DNA of 64,000 nucleotides from Monocercomonoides exilis (GCA_001643675.2 LSRY02000018.1:62001-126000); one strand, 5' to 3'. Positions 10,696 through 21,741 are shown, counted from the first letter of the stretch. The notes: generated by a model from the sequence alone, not told the origin. Translations and numbers: made by a program.

Positions 10696-13585
10696 AGAAG
10701 AGGAAGAAGAAGAAGAAACAGAAGGGGAAGAGGAAAGTGAAGTGGATGAAGTGCGATGATGTGAGTGAGATTTAGCAGAAGGAGAGGAAGAAGAGGAAGA
10801 AGAGGAAGAAGAGGAAGAAGAGGAAGAAGAAGAAGGAGGAGGAGAAGTATTAGATGCAGATGCAGATGCAGAAATAGAAGAAAAATAAGAAGAAACAGAA
10901 GAAGAAGAAGACTTTTCTTTGCCTTCACTGTTTAATGAAGAAATCACATTTGCTATTCCTTCATTCCCTTCCTTCCCTTCCTTCTTCTCATTCCCTTCAA
11001 CCGTCTCAGTCTTCTTTTGTGTGGCAGAGAATGGAAAATGCAGCGTCCTCTTTGTCATCCGCATCGTCGGCATCATCTGTGGCTCTTTCATCAAATTAGC
11101 TTCTTTCTCATCACTTCCTCCTTCTCTTCCTTCTCTTCCTTTTTCTTTTTCTTTATCATCATCTTCTTCTTCTTCTTCCTCTTCCTCTTCTCCTTTGTCC
11201 ATCTTTCTCAAATGTGATTTCCCTTCCTTCGCTTCCCTTTTCCCTTCTCCTCCTCTTCCTCCTCTTTCTCCTTCTTGATCTTCATCAACCCAATCTGAGT
11301 GTGTTGTATTCAGTGCCTCTTCATCAAACATCATCGAATACTCTTCTATCTTCTCGTTGCTGTCTTCACTTTCTTCACTTTCTTCTTTCTCTTCTTCCTT
11401 CTCCTTCTTCTCCTTCTCTTCTTTCTTTTTCCTTTCTTCTCCTGCCAATAAATCAGAAGAAGAATGCTTCAGATCTTCATCCACAAATTCATCGTCTTTT
11501 TCTCCTCTTGTTTCATCAGAAATATCTTCATTTGTTTCTGCCATTGAATCTTCAAATGAAGAAGACAAAGAAGAAGAAGAGGAGGAGGAGGAAGAAGATG
11601 AAGGTGATGGCGGTGATGATGACGATGAAGGAAAAGACAAAGCCGTACGTGAAGAAGGAGATTTCAATGGAGAATCCACATAATTATTTGAAACAACTGG
11701 AGAATTCGAACTCGAACTTGAATTTGAATGAGAAAGAGAAGAAGAAGAAGCAGGAGAAGCACTAACATGTCCGCCATAAGAGCCATGAGGAGTGTGCTGA
11801 CTCTGCTGGTGCTGCTGCAATTGCACAGGCGATGGCACATTTGGTGTCGTCCCCACAGACAAAGAAGGCAGCCGTGTAGGCGTCTTCCACTCCCGCCTCG
11901 TTTTCCGCACAACACTCGGCGTGGAGAAGGCGCTGCTGTCAGAAGAAGAGGAAGAAGAAGAGCTTTGCTCACTGGATGCCTGCGATTGAGATGGAAAAAC
12001 ATATGCAGAGGAAGAGGATGAAGAAGAGGAGGAGGAAGAAGAATAAGCAGAAGCATCTTTCCCTTCTTTCCCTTCCTGCGCTATCGACGCCTCAAAGCGC
12101 GCCATCCGCTTCAGCTGCTGTCTCTCCTTCTGCTCGAACTGCTGCTTCCATGGCTGAAAGTGCTTCATCCCTGCTGTCCACACCGTCAGCTGCTGGTCCT
12201 TCGCACACCCAATCATCATCACGTCATCGTCCACTCGCAAATCACACACACGCCCCATCGCTGCCGTCACTCGGTCGCACATCGCAGGGCCCAACAGCAT
12301 CCCTCTGCTTCCTCCTCCTCCTCCACCACCACCTCCACCTCCTCCTCCTCCTTCTCCTCCCAGTGGTGAAGCCTCCCACCGCCAGAAGCGCACCGCCTCT
12401 TCCGACCCAACACACAGCACCTCGCCGTCGGCGCCGGCAAACTGCAGCGAGCGGATTTTTGTGGTGTCTGGCGGGATGGAGGTGATGAGAGAGAAGGTTG
12501 TCAAATCGAAGATGCGTGTTGTCCGGTCGCTGCTCCCAGTCGCCATGACCAGCTCGCTCGGGTGGAGGGCAATGGCATTCACTGGGCCTGAAAGATCGGG
12601 TTGTAAAGCAAAGGAAGAAAAGAAAAGAAAGAAAGAAAAATTCGTCAAGTTCGAATTGTTCAGAAATTTGAAAAGAGGAGAAATATTAAGTTAATTGACG
12701 CTGAGCATCGAAACGGGTTATGAATGTTCCATACCATCGTGCTTGAATGTTTTGATAACTTTGCCTTCATAAAGATCCATTACGCAGCATAGTCCATCAT
12801 CACCTCCACTAAAAAGCCATCTGCCGTCGGGACTAAACTGCACAGTGTTCACATTATTTCTATGCAGTTTGTACGTTTGAACACATTGGCGAAGCTGCAA
12901 ATCCCACACTTTCACGGAAGTGTCATTGCTGCCTGTGGCTAGCTGAGCTCCATTCGGTGAAAACGTTACGCAGGCACACGTTTGATGATGACTTGAAGAA
13001 AACAACTTTACGTTTCCACCTTTCATATTTTCAAAATAATTTTCAAATAATAAACTTAAAAAATTGTGCATACTTTTTTGATCTGCAAAATTCCAAACCC
13101 GAAGTCCTCCTCCATAATTTCCAGATGCTATTTGCTGTTCAGATGAATCAAATGCAACACATGTTACTGCAGAAGTATGCCCTTGTAATGTCTGATATAA
13201 TTAATGAGTTACATAGGAATGGAAGAAATTGAAAGAGAATAAAAATATGTTGTCAAACCATGAAGGGTTTTCCTTTTTCTTTGGCCTGTCTTAATGTCCA
13301 TATACAGGTTTTCTTATCTTGTCCGCCAGTTGCAATAATATTTGAATTTTTTGCCACAGCAACGCACAAGATTCCTCCTTCATGTGCTTTACATTCGACT
13401 TCAATGTGAAAAATGAGAAAAATTAGTAATACAGAAAGATTTGAAAAATATTAAATCGTGAAAATTTCACGAAATAAATCATGAAGTGTAACAATTTTAT
13501 TTTGTGAAATGAGAACTCATAATTTTAAGTAAAAATAAACTGTCATACGGAACTTTGATAGCCTCTTTATTGATCTTTCGGACAT
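8248..13585 (-). CDS. KATNB1: Katanin p80 (WD40 + con80) with giant Ser-rich linker
   Basis: Six exons: 13585-13549, 13398-13259, 13191-13074, 13019-12735, 12587-8621 and 8404-8248. All joins are phase-consistent and give 1,567 residues. The first four exons and the start of the fifth encode WD40 repeats (HEGGILCVAVAKNSNIIATGG, GHTSAVTCVAF, CVTFSPNGAQLATGSND, VQFSPDGRWLFSGGDD, AIALHPSELVMATGSSD). The last 230 residues match the con80 domain, starting HKRILRTLQLRHSNIAALRSVW. The final exon (EQCQTAHFYLADINASLKTM) matches the end of con80. In the family, con80 binds the p60 AAA ATPase and helps sever microtubules, with WD40 targeting to centrosomes or spindle. The odd part is a linker of about 1,000 residues made of Ser runs of up to 30, Lys/Glu coils and Gly runs. 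The usual p80 is about 650 residues. Introns start GTATGA, GTTTGA, GTATGC, GTATGG and GTATCT. Confidence 0.9.
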
Positions 13586-14553
13586 TTTCGTCTTTCAAAC
13601 AATGTTAGCTATAATGGGAAAATTATTAAAAAGGTATTTTTTTTATTCATTTATTACAAAGTCAAATATTGTATTAATCAATGTTGTTCCATTATATGCA
13701 GAAAATTTTGTCAACCCCAAAACAATTAAAAAAATATTAATTAACAATTGATGAATAAATGATGTCCAATAAGCCTTTGTGACTTGAAATGAAATTTTGT
13801 TCCAAGTCAGTTAGTGACTTGTAGATAACTGAAAAAAAAATAAATAAATAAAATAAAATAAAATAAAATAAAATAAAATAAAATAAAATAAAATAAAATA
13901 AAATAAAATAAAATAAAATAAAATAAAATAAAATAAAATAAAATAAAATAAAATAAAATAAAATAAAATAAAATAAAATAAAATAAAATAAAATCGAAAA
14001 AAAGATAAGAATGATGAATTTGAAAATTTTTTATGGCAAGATGCTACTTTAAGGGGGCCCGATTTTTTCGTTAAATCCATGAATTAATAGCTAAAAAATG
14101 CAATGTGGAGATATTATAAATACATTAGGTTAATAATAACCAATTGATCAAAACTGAAAATGATTGAATGTTTTTTTATTCACATAATAACTTTCATGAG
14201 GCTTTTTTCTATTCTTCTTTCAATGCTTGAATTGAGCTTTTTGCAACCCTGACATCAACAAATAGCACTAATATTCAAATTTATAAACCTAAAAATGTCT
14301 TTTTATTGTTATTAAATGAATTTATCAAAAAAAATATAAAAAATTTTAATTAGAGGACAGTTGTTTTTGAGAACGAAAACTTGAAAAAAGAAAAATGATA
14401 AATAAAACATATAGCCAACACCAAAGAGTGTTGATGAATATTCACTCAAAAACATTTAGCCTTTTCATGAAGCTAATTTAAATTTTTTAGGTACCCTTAA
14501 AGTAGCCCTTTGCCTTTTTTATTAGTAAAAAAAAAAAAAAAAAAATGAAAATA
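13586..14553. other. AT-rich intergenic DNA
   Basis: No coding frame is supported here. It holds the katanin 5' flank, the AAAAT microsatellite at 13832-13994 and plain AT-rich sequence with one short GC patch at 14053-14061. A 19-base A run at 14527-14545 lies just outside the fold-back element. Confidence 0.55.
13832..13994. repeat. AAAAT pentanucleotide microsatellite (about 29-30 units)
   Basis: After two or three AAAT units the stretch is an essentially perfect head-to-tail run of AAAAT up to 13994. The minus-strand frame across it (FYFIL repeats) is a translation artefact. Confidence 0.95.
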
Positions 14554-15001
14554 TACCATTGGTGCTTAACCCGCACCCTGGTGCCAAACCCGCCCCCAGC
14601 AAATTTCTTGAAAATCGAGAAGTTTATTTTTGCTTATCACAGTTGTTCATTGATGATGAATTTGCAAGAAACCAGTTTAAAAAAATATTATATTATATTT
14701 TTTTTATAAAAAGACTTTCAAAAAATCGGATTTATAATATTTTTATTGGAAAAGAACTTTATCGATATTTACTGAAAAAGAAAAAAAGAAGAGTTAAAAA
14801 GATATAAACATGCTTGTTTGTTAATGTGTTTACAAATATCTTTATTACTTTTTTTGATTTGTAGTATTCAGCAACAAATTTCCATTTTTATTGAATTGAT
14901 CAAGCCCATTAAGATATGAAAAACGAATCGAAAGTACAGCAGCTGCTTTGAAATAGGTTTGTGAAAGTTATATCAAATGTTTTTCGATGAAAATCAACTT
15001 T
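14554..15001 (+). repeat. Left arm of the fold-back element
   Basis: Begins TACCATTGGTGCTTAACCCG and stays base-for-base complementary to 16756-16309 apart from two adjacent mismatches. The first 50 bases are GC-rich, in contrast to the AT-rich remainder, and are the likely transposase-binding end. Confidence 0.9.
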
Positions 15002-16308
15002 TTTTATTAAATAAACTTCACACTTTATGATATTTCTTGTCTATTCATGAATATGAGTCATTCATATAAAGTTGTTCTATAGTTCGTTGATTTTTCATGT
15101 TTGAAAAATGATATAACATTTCTATTATTAATTTGATGTTTCTTATAAAATTTCAACATCAACCATGTAAACATGTTATTCTTTTGAATGATTTGTTTGT
15201 AATTATATTTCTGTTGATAGTTAATGATTAATTCATTGTTTCAAGATTGTTATTTAAACTCTGAAAATTAATGTAGTTGGATATGAACATGTTTCATTTT
15301 CAAGTGACAAAATTTAAAGAGCACCAAATTATTAACCTTTTATTTTTATTAATGTTATTTCTTTTATACTGTAATTTACAAAGAAATTTATCTAAAATAG
15401 TAATTGTAATATTGTACGTTTAATCTTTGATTTTGTTTTATGTTTAATACAAAAATATATTTTTCGCATCAAGTGGTATTCAGACAAGTTTCAACAATGT
15501 CAAAAATGATAGAACTATTTTGTAATTAGGATTCAACAGAAAAGTTAATAACAAAATATTCATTTAATATAACATTCATCGATATTGCATAAAAAAATGT
15601 TAAAATTACCCAAATTAATATGTTGAATTGTTCCAAAAGAAAATCTTAAAACAATTAAATTAAAAATATTTTTATCTTTGGCATATTACGTTTTTCACAA
15701 ATTATTATTTAAGAAAGATAAATATAAAGTTGTTTCATGAATTTTTAATGTTAATATTGGACGATCTTTGCTAAAAAATAGCGAAATTTAACAAAAAAAG
15801 AAATTGAAAAGAGCTCTAAAAAGCAAGTGAAATGTGAAGAAAACTATATTAACTGACAAATGAAAACATGTTTAATAAAGAATATAACAATTTGCAAATT
15901 AAAAATCTTCATTTGGAACAACTCAGTTGCATTCATTTGAATTCACAATAATGCCAAATGAAATTTCAAATGTGGAAAATACACGTAATATAAAATTATT
16001 CACTTGATAAATGCTTTCAATAAGCCAATGATAATATGAAATTTTGATGAAAATAGTGAAAGCTGCATTATGATTCCTGATCAGTTAAAAACAGCAGCTT
16101 AAAATTTGATTTTAAAAACATAAAAACAATAAAGTGAATTAAAATAAAAGAAATTTGAATATTATGAAAATAATTACCTTTATTATAAAAAGTGATAAAA
16201 TAAATAAAAATCATTTTTATCATCAACCAAATCAAAATGAAACATATATCAATCAAAGATATCGAATACATCGAAAACAACATTTAATTTTTCAGATTCC
16301 ATATTATG
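15002..16308. other. AT-rich spacer of the fold-back element
   Basis: 1,307 bases of very AT-rich DNA between the two arms. I see no supported coding frame, tRNA-like fold or known element. The longest frame (71 codons, minus strand, 16068-16283) has random AT-rich composition. Confidence 0.6.
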
Positions 16309-16756
16309 AAAGTTGATTTTCATCGAAAAACATTTGATATAACTTTCACAAACCTATTTCAAAGCAGCTGCTGTACTTTCGATTCGTTTTTCATATCTTA
16401 ATGGGCTTGATCAATTCAATAAAAATGGAAATTTGTTGCTGAATACTACAAATCAAAAAAAGTAATAAAGATATTTGTAAACACATTAACAAACAAGCAT
16501 GTTTATATCTTTTTAACTCTTCTTTTTTTCTTTTTCAGTAAATATCGATAAAGTTCTTTTCCAATAAAAATATTATAAATATGATTTTTTGAAAGTCTTT
16601 TTATAAAAAAAATATAATATAATATTTTTTTAAACTGGTTTCTTGCAAATTCATCATCAATGAACAACTGTGATAAGCAAAAATAAACTTCTCGATTTTC
16701 AAGAAATTTGCTGGGGGCGGGTTTGGCACCAGGGTGCGGGTTAAGCACCAATGGTA
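16309..16756 (-). repeat. Right arm of the fold-back element
   Basis: Reverse complement of 14554-15001 with two adjacent mismatches. Near-identity of the arms implies recent insertion or arm-to-arm gene conversion. Confidence 0.9.
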
Positions 16757-17261
16757 ATTGAAAACGAAAATTCACATAAAATGACAAAAAATCTATTCCC
16801 CCATATTTGTTTATTCTTGAAACCATTCGTTTTCAGAATATGCAAAAGACAAAATAAAAATGTACCATTTAATAAATTATATGAAAAACTTCAAATGAAT
16901 GATCGGATAATTGCAAAAAGGTTGCAAAAAGTTCACAAAAGAAAAAAAAAATAAAGGAATTTGAAGAAATTAAAAGAATAGAAGGACAATATTGATTGAC
17001 ATCAGTTAATGACAAAAAAGAAAAGGAATCAGAATGAAGAGCTGAAGATAGAGAATGAAAAAAACAACGAGAGATTAAATATCATCAAAGAAGTCAGCTG
17101 TTGAATGCTTTCAACAAATTTCTGATAATATCGATGAAAAACCAAACAACAACAAATTCATTGTTTATATTGAGTTGATTGAACCATTTTTTAAGTTTTT
17201 AAGGTTCAATTCATCCTTTAACTTATGAACATAGATTATTTGTTGATTGTCATATTTTTAT

Positions 17262-17330
17262 TTGAAAAAGAAAATATGAAATTCACTTTCTTCTCTTCGA
17301 TCTGAGAGTATCACTAAAGGGTCAGTCACC
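17262..17330. repeat. DIRS inverted terminal repeat, 3' end of element
   Basis: The core, from ATTCACTTTC to GTCAGTCAC, matches the reverse complement of 21742-21786 with one mismatch. The outermost 20 bases (TTGAAAAAGAAAATATGAA) are not shared with the other terminus but are copied as complement in the internal region at 17517-17536, as expected for DIRS ends. Confidence 0.85.
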
Positions 17331-17499
17331 CAAGCGAATCTGGTTAAAAAAAGTGAAGTGAGGAAAATGCGTGTGAGAATACAAATTGCGCTTGAAGAGA
17401 AAAAGATGAAATGGGTTTCAAAACGGGTTTTGGGTTGGTATTGCATCTGGAACTTGTTTTAAGCTTTCTTCACAGGGTGGGAGTGAAAACGCGGTGGGT

Positions 17500-17602
17500 G
17501 AAGAGAAGAAAGTGAATTTCATATTTTCTTTTTCAATCAAAACGCAAGCATTTTGATTTACAAGAAAACATTCATTCACTTTCTTCTCTTCGATCTGAGA
17601 GT
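17500..17602. repeat. DIRS internal complementary region (ICR)
   Basis: The first part (17500-17536) is the reverse complement of the left outer end. The second part (about 17535-17602) is the reverse complement of the right outer end, including AATCAAAACGCAAGCATTTT. The two halves meet at CAATC and share AA, so the region spells the junction of a closed circle. It begins 17 bases beyond the recombinase stop codon, the same layout as the ICR of DIRS-1. Confidence 0.88.
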
Positions 17603-17618
17603 TTGTAGTAATTGGGCG

Positions 17619-19060
17619 TTATGGATTACTTTCTGAATTTTCTCTTTCCATCATTTCTTTTCGTCTTTGTGATCTTGTTCGAATAATAAACTGGATACAT
17701 TTTTCTTCGATGATTTCGTTTTTGTCTTTCTCGTTTTCATTGTTCGTGGTATTTAATTGCTTTTCGTGGATGGATTGAGACTCATTATCATCTGGTTCTT
17801 CAATGCGGTCTGGTTGTGAGATCTCTTCTCCTTCTTTCTCTGTTTCATTGCCTTCTGGAAAACGTGATTGTTGATTGATGGGAATAATGGAATCTTTTTC
17901 GTCTGGTGAAGATGTGGATGGAGTAACCGTGGAGGGCTGTTGAATTACTTTTTTTGTCTCCTGATTCGATGAAATTATCTGTGCCATCTTGTTTGATATG
18001 TTGGATTTGAAATAATGTTTAATCACCGTGTTACTTCTGGGGGATAATCTTGCAAATTTTGCCACCTGTTCGACTGGAGTTCCCGCCATTGTTAAGGCAG
18101 ATATCGAGGCGTGTTTCAATGTGTATGGGCTGTAGTTCGAAGGGATTCTTGCGTCTTTCATCATTTCGCTGGCTGCTTTTCGAATTGATCGGGCATTCAT
18201 TGGATCATATGTTGAAGAGCTCAGAAATAGTTTATTGGAAGCTGGATTGTGAATTTTCACTCGATCCCATAAATCTTTAACGGCTGTTGCTGGACATATC
18301 AAACTTTCCTTGTCGAGGAATGGGATGACAATGTTGCTTCTTTCAAGTCCAGTTTTTAGTGACGTATTCAGGTTTATTGATTGCTTATCTATTTCTGATT
18401 CTTTGAGATTGATTCTTTCCAGCTCTGTAAAGCGACACGCAGAGAAAATCATACACAAACAAATTGTTTTCAGCGTAAGCTGTGAAAATGACAAATTTTT
18501 GTTCTTTCCAATCGTTTCTATATATGTGAATAGTTGTTGAGGGTTCCACATATCATCTTGTCTCTTTTTCTTTCTGCATTCCGATCTCCTGAATGATCGA
18601 AACAGGATTGAAATCAATGTGTTCTCCCCAAGTGATCTTCCGTATAACACTGAAGTTAGGAAGGAAATGGCAGATCTGACAATTCTCAATGAAGAAGCTT
18701 TCATTCCGTTGTTTTTCAAGGCGACAAACACATCCAAGCATCTTTTTTGCCAAATCTGAAATTTTGAAGGGATGTCTTTGAATTTCAACTGATCCCATCC
18801 GTCTTTGAAATGTGCGAAACCATAAGTGTATCCCATCCATGTTGCACTAGCTACGCTGTTTTTGCACTCTTCGATCAGTTCACGTGACATGCTTCTTGAT
18901 GTCAAAATCTCCTTCCACCATGATTCTCCCTTTTCGGTTATGGATTGATTAGGCATATTCTCAGTCTCCCTGGAGGAAGCGTTGCATTCATTAGCTTCAT
19001 CCATCTTTCTTCCCTGATTATCTCCTCCGTTCTCCTCCCTGTCCAAGAGATGTGATTTGT
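17619..19060 (-). CDS. DIRS tyrosine recombinase
   Basis: The open frame reaches up to an ATG at 19850, but the part overlapping the RT frame reads as Arg/Ser shadow, so I place the domain from about 19060. The catalytic region has an Arg in SACRFTELERI, a late block SPYTLKHASISAL and the putative nucleophile Tyr in IKHYFKS. The box II Arg expected in HxxR appears as Lys (TLKHA). The C-terminal 100 residues are acidic and polar. The stop is TAA at 17619. The protein should insert the circular DNA copy into the target. The start codon is unclear; translation may reinitiate or shift from the RT frame. Confidence 0.82.
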
Positions 19061-20800
19061 GTTGTTCAGCAGCGGTTCCCATATCTGACCCTTCCAATCG
19101 GGAAGAAGAAGAAGAACTCGAGCTTTCTCCATTGCTGCTTTTCGGATCACTGCTGGAATCAAAGGAACCGGTGGATGCGCAAGAACTGTCTCGTTTCTCC
19201 ATGAAATTTGTAACCTGTCTTGACATAAATTGCTTCCTGGTCCGCACCATCTCGTTGATTTTGTGTTTTCTTTTGTCGCAAAGGCATCGAGTGTGATATG
19301 TATCTGAAGCTGATTGGTGATCTCTTCGAGTGCTTCTTGTTCGACTTCGTAATCTCCTCCTTTTGCCAATCTTGATAGTCCATCTGCTCTGACGTTTCTC
19401 TCTCCGGGAATATGTTGAGCTTTCACAACCACTTTCAGCGCTTGGGTTTGATTCCATATTTTCTTCAGAAGGGTTCTGAGATTCGGACCCGCTCCCCATC
19501 GATTCAGATTGTAAACAGCTGTAGTGTTGTCTGAACGAATAAGCAGATTTCTTATTTGTTGATTTCGAATGGAATTTGAGAAATGGGCGATGGCTTGATT
19601 TATAGCGAATAGCTCTCTGTAATTTGAACTTTGGTTTTTGACTGGAGGTGGAAGAGGTTTGTGAAAGTCCATCATCTGATTGTTGACTTTTAGTGTTGCG
19701 CCTATGGCAAACCCTGATGCATCTGTCGTCAGAATTGCTTCTGGTCGAAACACTGGATTCAATCTCCTTGGTTGGTTCTCTTTCAGCCTTTCTCTCCACT
19801 TCCTGAGGCAATTTGTTAACGATGCATTCACGCGCATTTTTCCTTTCCATTTATTCAGACTCAAAGCTTTGTTTAGGAGTTTGTACAGTTGCGACAAATT
19901 CAGGGAAGCTTCTTGATACACGAATCTGGTTGCGTTCAGCTTCCCTATCAACGAGGCAAACTTCTTTATCGAAACAACTCTGTTGTTCTGGGCAATCCTT
20001 CTCCATTTCTTGCACTCTTTCATCAGCTCGGTTTTCTTCAATTCCTCTATCTGTACCACAAACTGATTGGTATCCCATTGGAAGCCCAAAAATTTGAACT
20101 GCTGACTTGGAATTAAATGACATTTTTCTGAATTGACCAATAGTCCCAATTTGTTGAACATCGAAAGAGTTTTCTCCACAATAATATTGAGTTCCTGCGG
20201 GTCTTGATGTAGAAGAACAATATCGTCCAGGTATGCAATGGCTCTCACGTTCCATTCCTCCCTCATGTATTTCAGGACTTTCCTCATCACTTTTGTGAAC
20301 GTTCGAGGTGCATCTTTGAATCCGAAAGGCATTCCGTGGAAAGCGTAGTATTTTCCTTTGAAAACGAACGAAAGGAATGGAGATAATTCTTCGCTGACTT
20401 TTATAAGATAATAAGCTTGGCTCAAGTCCAAAGTGACTGCGTAATCCTTTTCTTGAATAATTTTCTCCACTGTTCTGTGGTCTTCTTGCTTGTAATAAAT
20501 CGTCTTGATTGCATTGTTGAGTCTTCGGCAATCCACGATCTGCCTCCAGCCACCGTCTTTCTTTCTGATTACGAACACTGGATTTAAATGCTTCACATCC
20601 TTCTCTTGAATCTGCTTGATGATATTTGTTTCCAGTTGCTTCTTGATCATCTCTGAAAAAGCTTGTTGGGCTTCTTGACTCTGGTGCTCCAAAGGGTTGA
20701 AAACTCCTGTTTTCTTGAGTGATTCCTTCGCGGCATTGCTCCTCCAAACAGGGATCACTCCTTTCCCTATAATTCGTGCTCCTCCAATTTTTTCCCATTA
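18938..20800 (-). CDS. DIRS reverse transcriptase / RNase H polyprotein
   Basis: The frame is open from about 20800, with its first ATG at 20758. RT motifs are clear: FVIRKKDGGWRQIVDCRRLN, TLDLSQAYYLIKV, HGMPFGFKDAPRTF and the catalytic AYLDDIVLL. RNase H follows with TTDASGFAIGATL, the RELFAINQAI helix and LLIRSDNTTAVYN. The tail (ITLDAFATKENTKSTRWCGP ... AHPPVPLIPAVIRKA) matches the conserved post-RNase H segment of DIRS elements. This protein copies element RNA to DNA. The upstream GKKIGGARIIGKGVIPVW is best explained by a -1 frameshift from the Gag-extension frame on six A (plus-strand T run at 20788-20793). It overlaps the recombinase frame. Confidence 0.92.
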
Positions 20801-20880
20801 TTCTCGAAATAAGCAAGTTCTTCCTCCAACCATTGCCTCTTGTCGGACTTCTGCGGGCTGTAGACTGCTGTTCTTTTCTT

Positions 20881-21723
20881 CTATTGGAATTTTCGCTCCC
20901 CTGATTGTCTTCTTGAAGCGAACCCTGAAGCTCTTGGTCGCTGCCGGATTTGGTTTTGTTGTCTTGACAACCGGGGAGCTGCTTGAAAAAATCTGTGGCT
21001 AGCTGATCTTCTGGTTGGAATTGTTCTGGCTCTTATCGAACTTCTTCTAATTGGCCAACTCGTTGTTTGCGGCTTGGGTTGTTGACTCTTTTGTGTTTTT
21101 CTCCATTCTTCAAGAACTTCTGATTGCCTTTGAGTAAGAAGACTGGTAGCTGAGCTCTCCTTCATCTGTGCAGCTGCCCTAAAGCCGAATCTTCCTTGAA
21201 TTCTTACAGATCTTGCTTCCTTCAGCGCTTTTGAAACTAAAAAAAATGCATCTGCAATTGATCCTTTTTCTTCATCTTTTCCTTTTAATTTCGCATGTGT
21301 GTAAAGCAGAGTTTTAATGGCTGGATATAGAAAAGCTTCAGTTCGCTCGCCTGCCTTATCCAATGCGTCGTTCATCCAATTATCTGTTCTCGAAGCAGCA
21401 GGAGGGGCCTTTGGCAGAAATGGACTTAAATCATCTTCCTTCAGGTCAATAATAAGATCTTCCAAATATCTTTCTGGTAAATCCATATCGTATAAGCTGC
21501 AATCCGGATCTCTAAGAAATATTGTTTTGAAACTATTTTCTAGCAGCAAACTATCCTCGCTATGGCTTTCTTTTGCTTCTGAAGCTCCCGGGATCTGTTG
21601 AGAAAATTCAGAACTGGAATGAGAAATCATACTCGAAAACATCTCTCCCGGAGGTCCATCTGACATCATTGATGTGGCAGAATTCGACTCGGGTCCAGTG
21701 CTGAGTGGAGAGCTAGGGAGCAT
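20881..21723 (-). CDS. DIRS Gag-like protein
   Basis: 280 residues from ATG at 21723 to TAG at 20881, in the first-frame position of DIRS elements. It is Ser-rich at the N-terminus, has a predicted helical middle (DNWMNDALDKAGERTEAFLY, SIADAFFLVSKALKEARS) and an Arg/Gln-rich C-terminus suited to nucleic acid binding. No zinc knuckle is seen. After the TAG the same frame continues plausibly (SPQKSDKRQWLEEELAYFENN) up to the shift site for RT, so TAG readthrough plus frameshift is possible. Confidence 0.7.
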   Translation of the reverse strand: MLPSSPLSTGPESNSATSMMSDGPPGEMFSSMISHSSSEFSQQIPGASEAKESHSEDSLLLENSFKTIFLRDPDCSLYDMDLPERYLEDLIIDLKEDDLSPFLPKAPPAASRTDNWMNDALDKAGERTEAFLYPAIKTLLYTHAKLKGKDEEKGSIADAFFLVSKALKEARSVRIQGRFGFRAAAQMKESSATSLLTQRQSEVLEEWRKTQKSQQPKPQTTSWPIRRSSIRARTIPTRRSASHRFFQAAPRLSRQQNQIRQRPRASGFASRRQSGERKFQ

Positions 21724-21741
21724 TCTTTTTTCAGATTCGCA

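Larger units (their letters stand above)
14554..16756. mobile_element. 2.2-kb fold-back transposon with 448-bp inverted arms, TA-flanked
   Basis: Arms 14554-15001 and 16309-16756 are reverse complements over their full 448 bases and differ only at two adjacent positions (CGG versus CAT). The outer edges read TA-CCATTGGTGC... and ...GCACCAATGG-TA, which fits a TA target duplication as in Tc1/mariner-type transposition. The 1,307-bp spacer has no convincing gene. I see no transposase, so this is probably a non-autonomous element. A frame of about 80 codons (starting MVLNPHPGAKPAPSKFLENRE) runs inward from both arms and ends in a Lys/Arg run. Whether it is made into protein is unknown. Confidence 0.75.

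Noticed and set aside
10164-10928. 254-codon minus-strand Leu-rich frame within katanin
   Set aside because: Out-of-frame reading of the Ser tract in the katanin linker.
13832-13994. Considered as a CRISPR or other spaced repeat array
   Set aside because: The units are 5 bases with no spacers; a simple microsatellite in a nuclear genome.
13811-14080. 89-codon frame of FYFIL repeats
   Set aside because: A translation of the AAAAT microsatellite.
16751-16954. 67-codon plus-strand frame at the edge of the fold-back element
   Set aside because: It starts inside the arm and ends in Lys runs in AT-rich DNA; no support.
19060-19850. N-terminal part of the 743-codon recombinase frame
   Set aside because: It overlaps RNase H coding and has Arg/Ser-rich random composition. 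Only the part after about 19060 resembles real protein.
19851-20816. 321-codon minus-strand frame across the RT gene
   Set aside because: It overlaps the conserved RT frame with no recognisable motifs; a shadow of RT coding.
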